A DNA stretch of 64,000 bases from Candidatus Dormiibacterota bacterium. GTDB taxonomy: Bacteria; Chloroflexota; Dormibacteria; Aeolococcales; Aeolococcaceae. The stretch is from contig PLZA01000020.1 of assembly GCA_003153505.1 (NCBI GenBank), positions 62,001 through 126,000 of the forward strand, in the 5' to 3' direction. A program made the translations under genes and the position numbers. The notes beneath the pieces were generated by a model. That model saw only the letters and a list, made by a program, of their open reading frames with translations. It was not told the DNA's origin and made no database searches. Shown here one piece after another: positions 63,814-64,000 of the stretch (position 1 is its first letter; the number at the start of each line of letters is the position of its first letter).

Positions 63814-64000
63814 GCGTGCGCCAGCGCGACGTGGCGCTCCGACGCGACGATGTCGGCAGCCGCCGCTGCGTAGCGGTCGATCGCCTGTGGCGTCGTCAGC
63901 TCGGTGCAGCAGACCAGCAGTTCGCCGTCTCGCTGCGGGTCGATGCGGCCGAGCGGCAGCCCCGCGACGATGCCCCGCTCGCGGAGTGCCTTCGCGAACG
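63810..64000 (-). CDS. gcvPA: Glycine dehydrogenase (decarboxylating) subunit 1, C-terminal fragment (cut by window end)
   Basis: Only the last 62 or so residues are in the window. The minus-strand reading FAKALRERGIVAGLPLGRID...ELLVCCTELTTPQAIDRYAAAAADI matches the GcvPA C terminus (GVCCTELTT-type motif), and position directly before gcvPB supports it. The stop overlaps the gcvPB ATG (ATGA). The gene continues beyond base 64000. Confidence 0.92.
   Translation of the reverse strand, partial: FAKALRERGIVAGLPLGRIDPQRDGELLVCCTELTTPQAIDRYAAAAADIVASERHVALAHA

Overview
The window is GC-rich, gene-dense bacterial chromosome (64 kb, about 64 protein genes plus one tRNA). It has no IS element, phage gene, CRISPR array, rRNA or gene-free stretch above 300 bases. 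F420-type (LLM) oxidoreductase, an MshC/CysRS-like ligase, PIG-L deacetylase, TadE/TadG-like proteins, DUF2330, nitrobindin-like and MpaB-like proteins together suggest a Terrabacteria-type lineage (Dormibacterota, Chloroflexota or a deep actinobacterial relative). This placement is inference; no rRNA or ribosomal protein gene is present to confirm it.

Layout. 0.1-2.3 kb: OmpR-type two-component pair. 2.3-7.2 kb: envelope/redox genes (CcdA, a membrane-anchored Asp-box propeller, a CbpA-like DnaJ, a thioredoxin-NHL protein). 7.3-7.4 kb: a likely free-standing structured small RNA, followed by purA. 8.9-13.2 kb: HIT, CPBP protease, a second Asp-box protein, and a DUF255/YyaL protein. 13.2-20.0 kb: a five-gene histidine-utilisation operon (hutH-hutU-hutG-hutI plus a class V aminotransferase) joined by 1-4 base overlaps. 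20.1-23.2 kb: a proline-rich membrane protein and three translationally coupled TadE/TadG-like genes. 23.2-30.8 kb: tandem hotdog protein, S53 peptidase, acyl-CoA synthetase, aldo/keto reductase, and a MarR-MFS pair with a visible promoter/operator.

30.9-36.2 kb: DUF2330 protein, S9 peptidase with PIG-L deacetylase, nitrobindin-like protein, MpaB-like protein. 36.1-44.2 kb: complete peptide/opine-type ABC importer with two different solute-binding lipoproteins, two ATPases and two permeases, with a strong hairpin separating the binding proteins from the transporter genes. 44.2-50.2 kb: lipase, PPK2, GNAT, tRNA-Asp, Nudix, MshC/CysRS-like ligase, an unknown Cys/His-rich protein, DAHP synthase. 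50.2-57.5 kb: lipoproteins, GNAT, SRPBCC coupled to a sigma-like protein lacking region 4, DNA polymerase IV, small XRE protein, HAD phosphatase, RGG-tailed protein, ADP-ribose-type Nudix, lysozyme-fold protein. 57.5-64 kb: acyl-CoA dehydrogenase under a palindromic operator, LLM oxidoreductase with a polytopic membrane protein, AIM24-like protein, then gcvPA-gcvPB-pyrE (gcvPA cut by the window end).

The metabolic theme is scavenging of amino acids, peptides and fatty acids: extracellular-type peptidases, peptide importer, histidine to glutamate, glycine cleavage, acyl-CoA activation and oxidation. Many start codons lie 6-10 bases after a TANNNT box and lack a Shine-Dalgarno sequence, which points to common leaderless transcription. 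The least explained items are the structured RNA at 7.3 kb, the sigma-derived protein at 52.1 kb and the Cys/His-rich protein at 48.4 kb.
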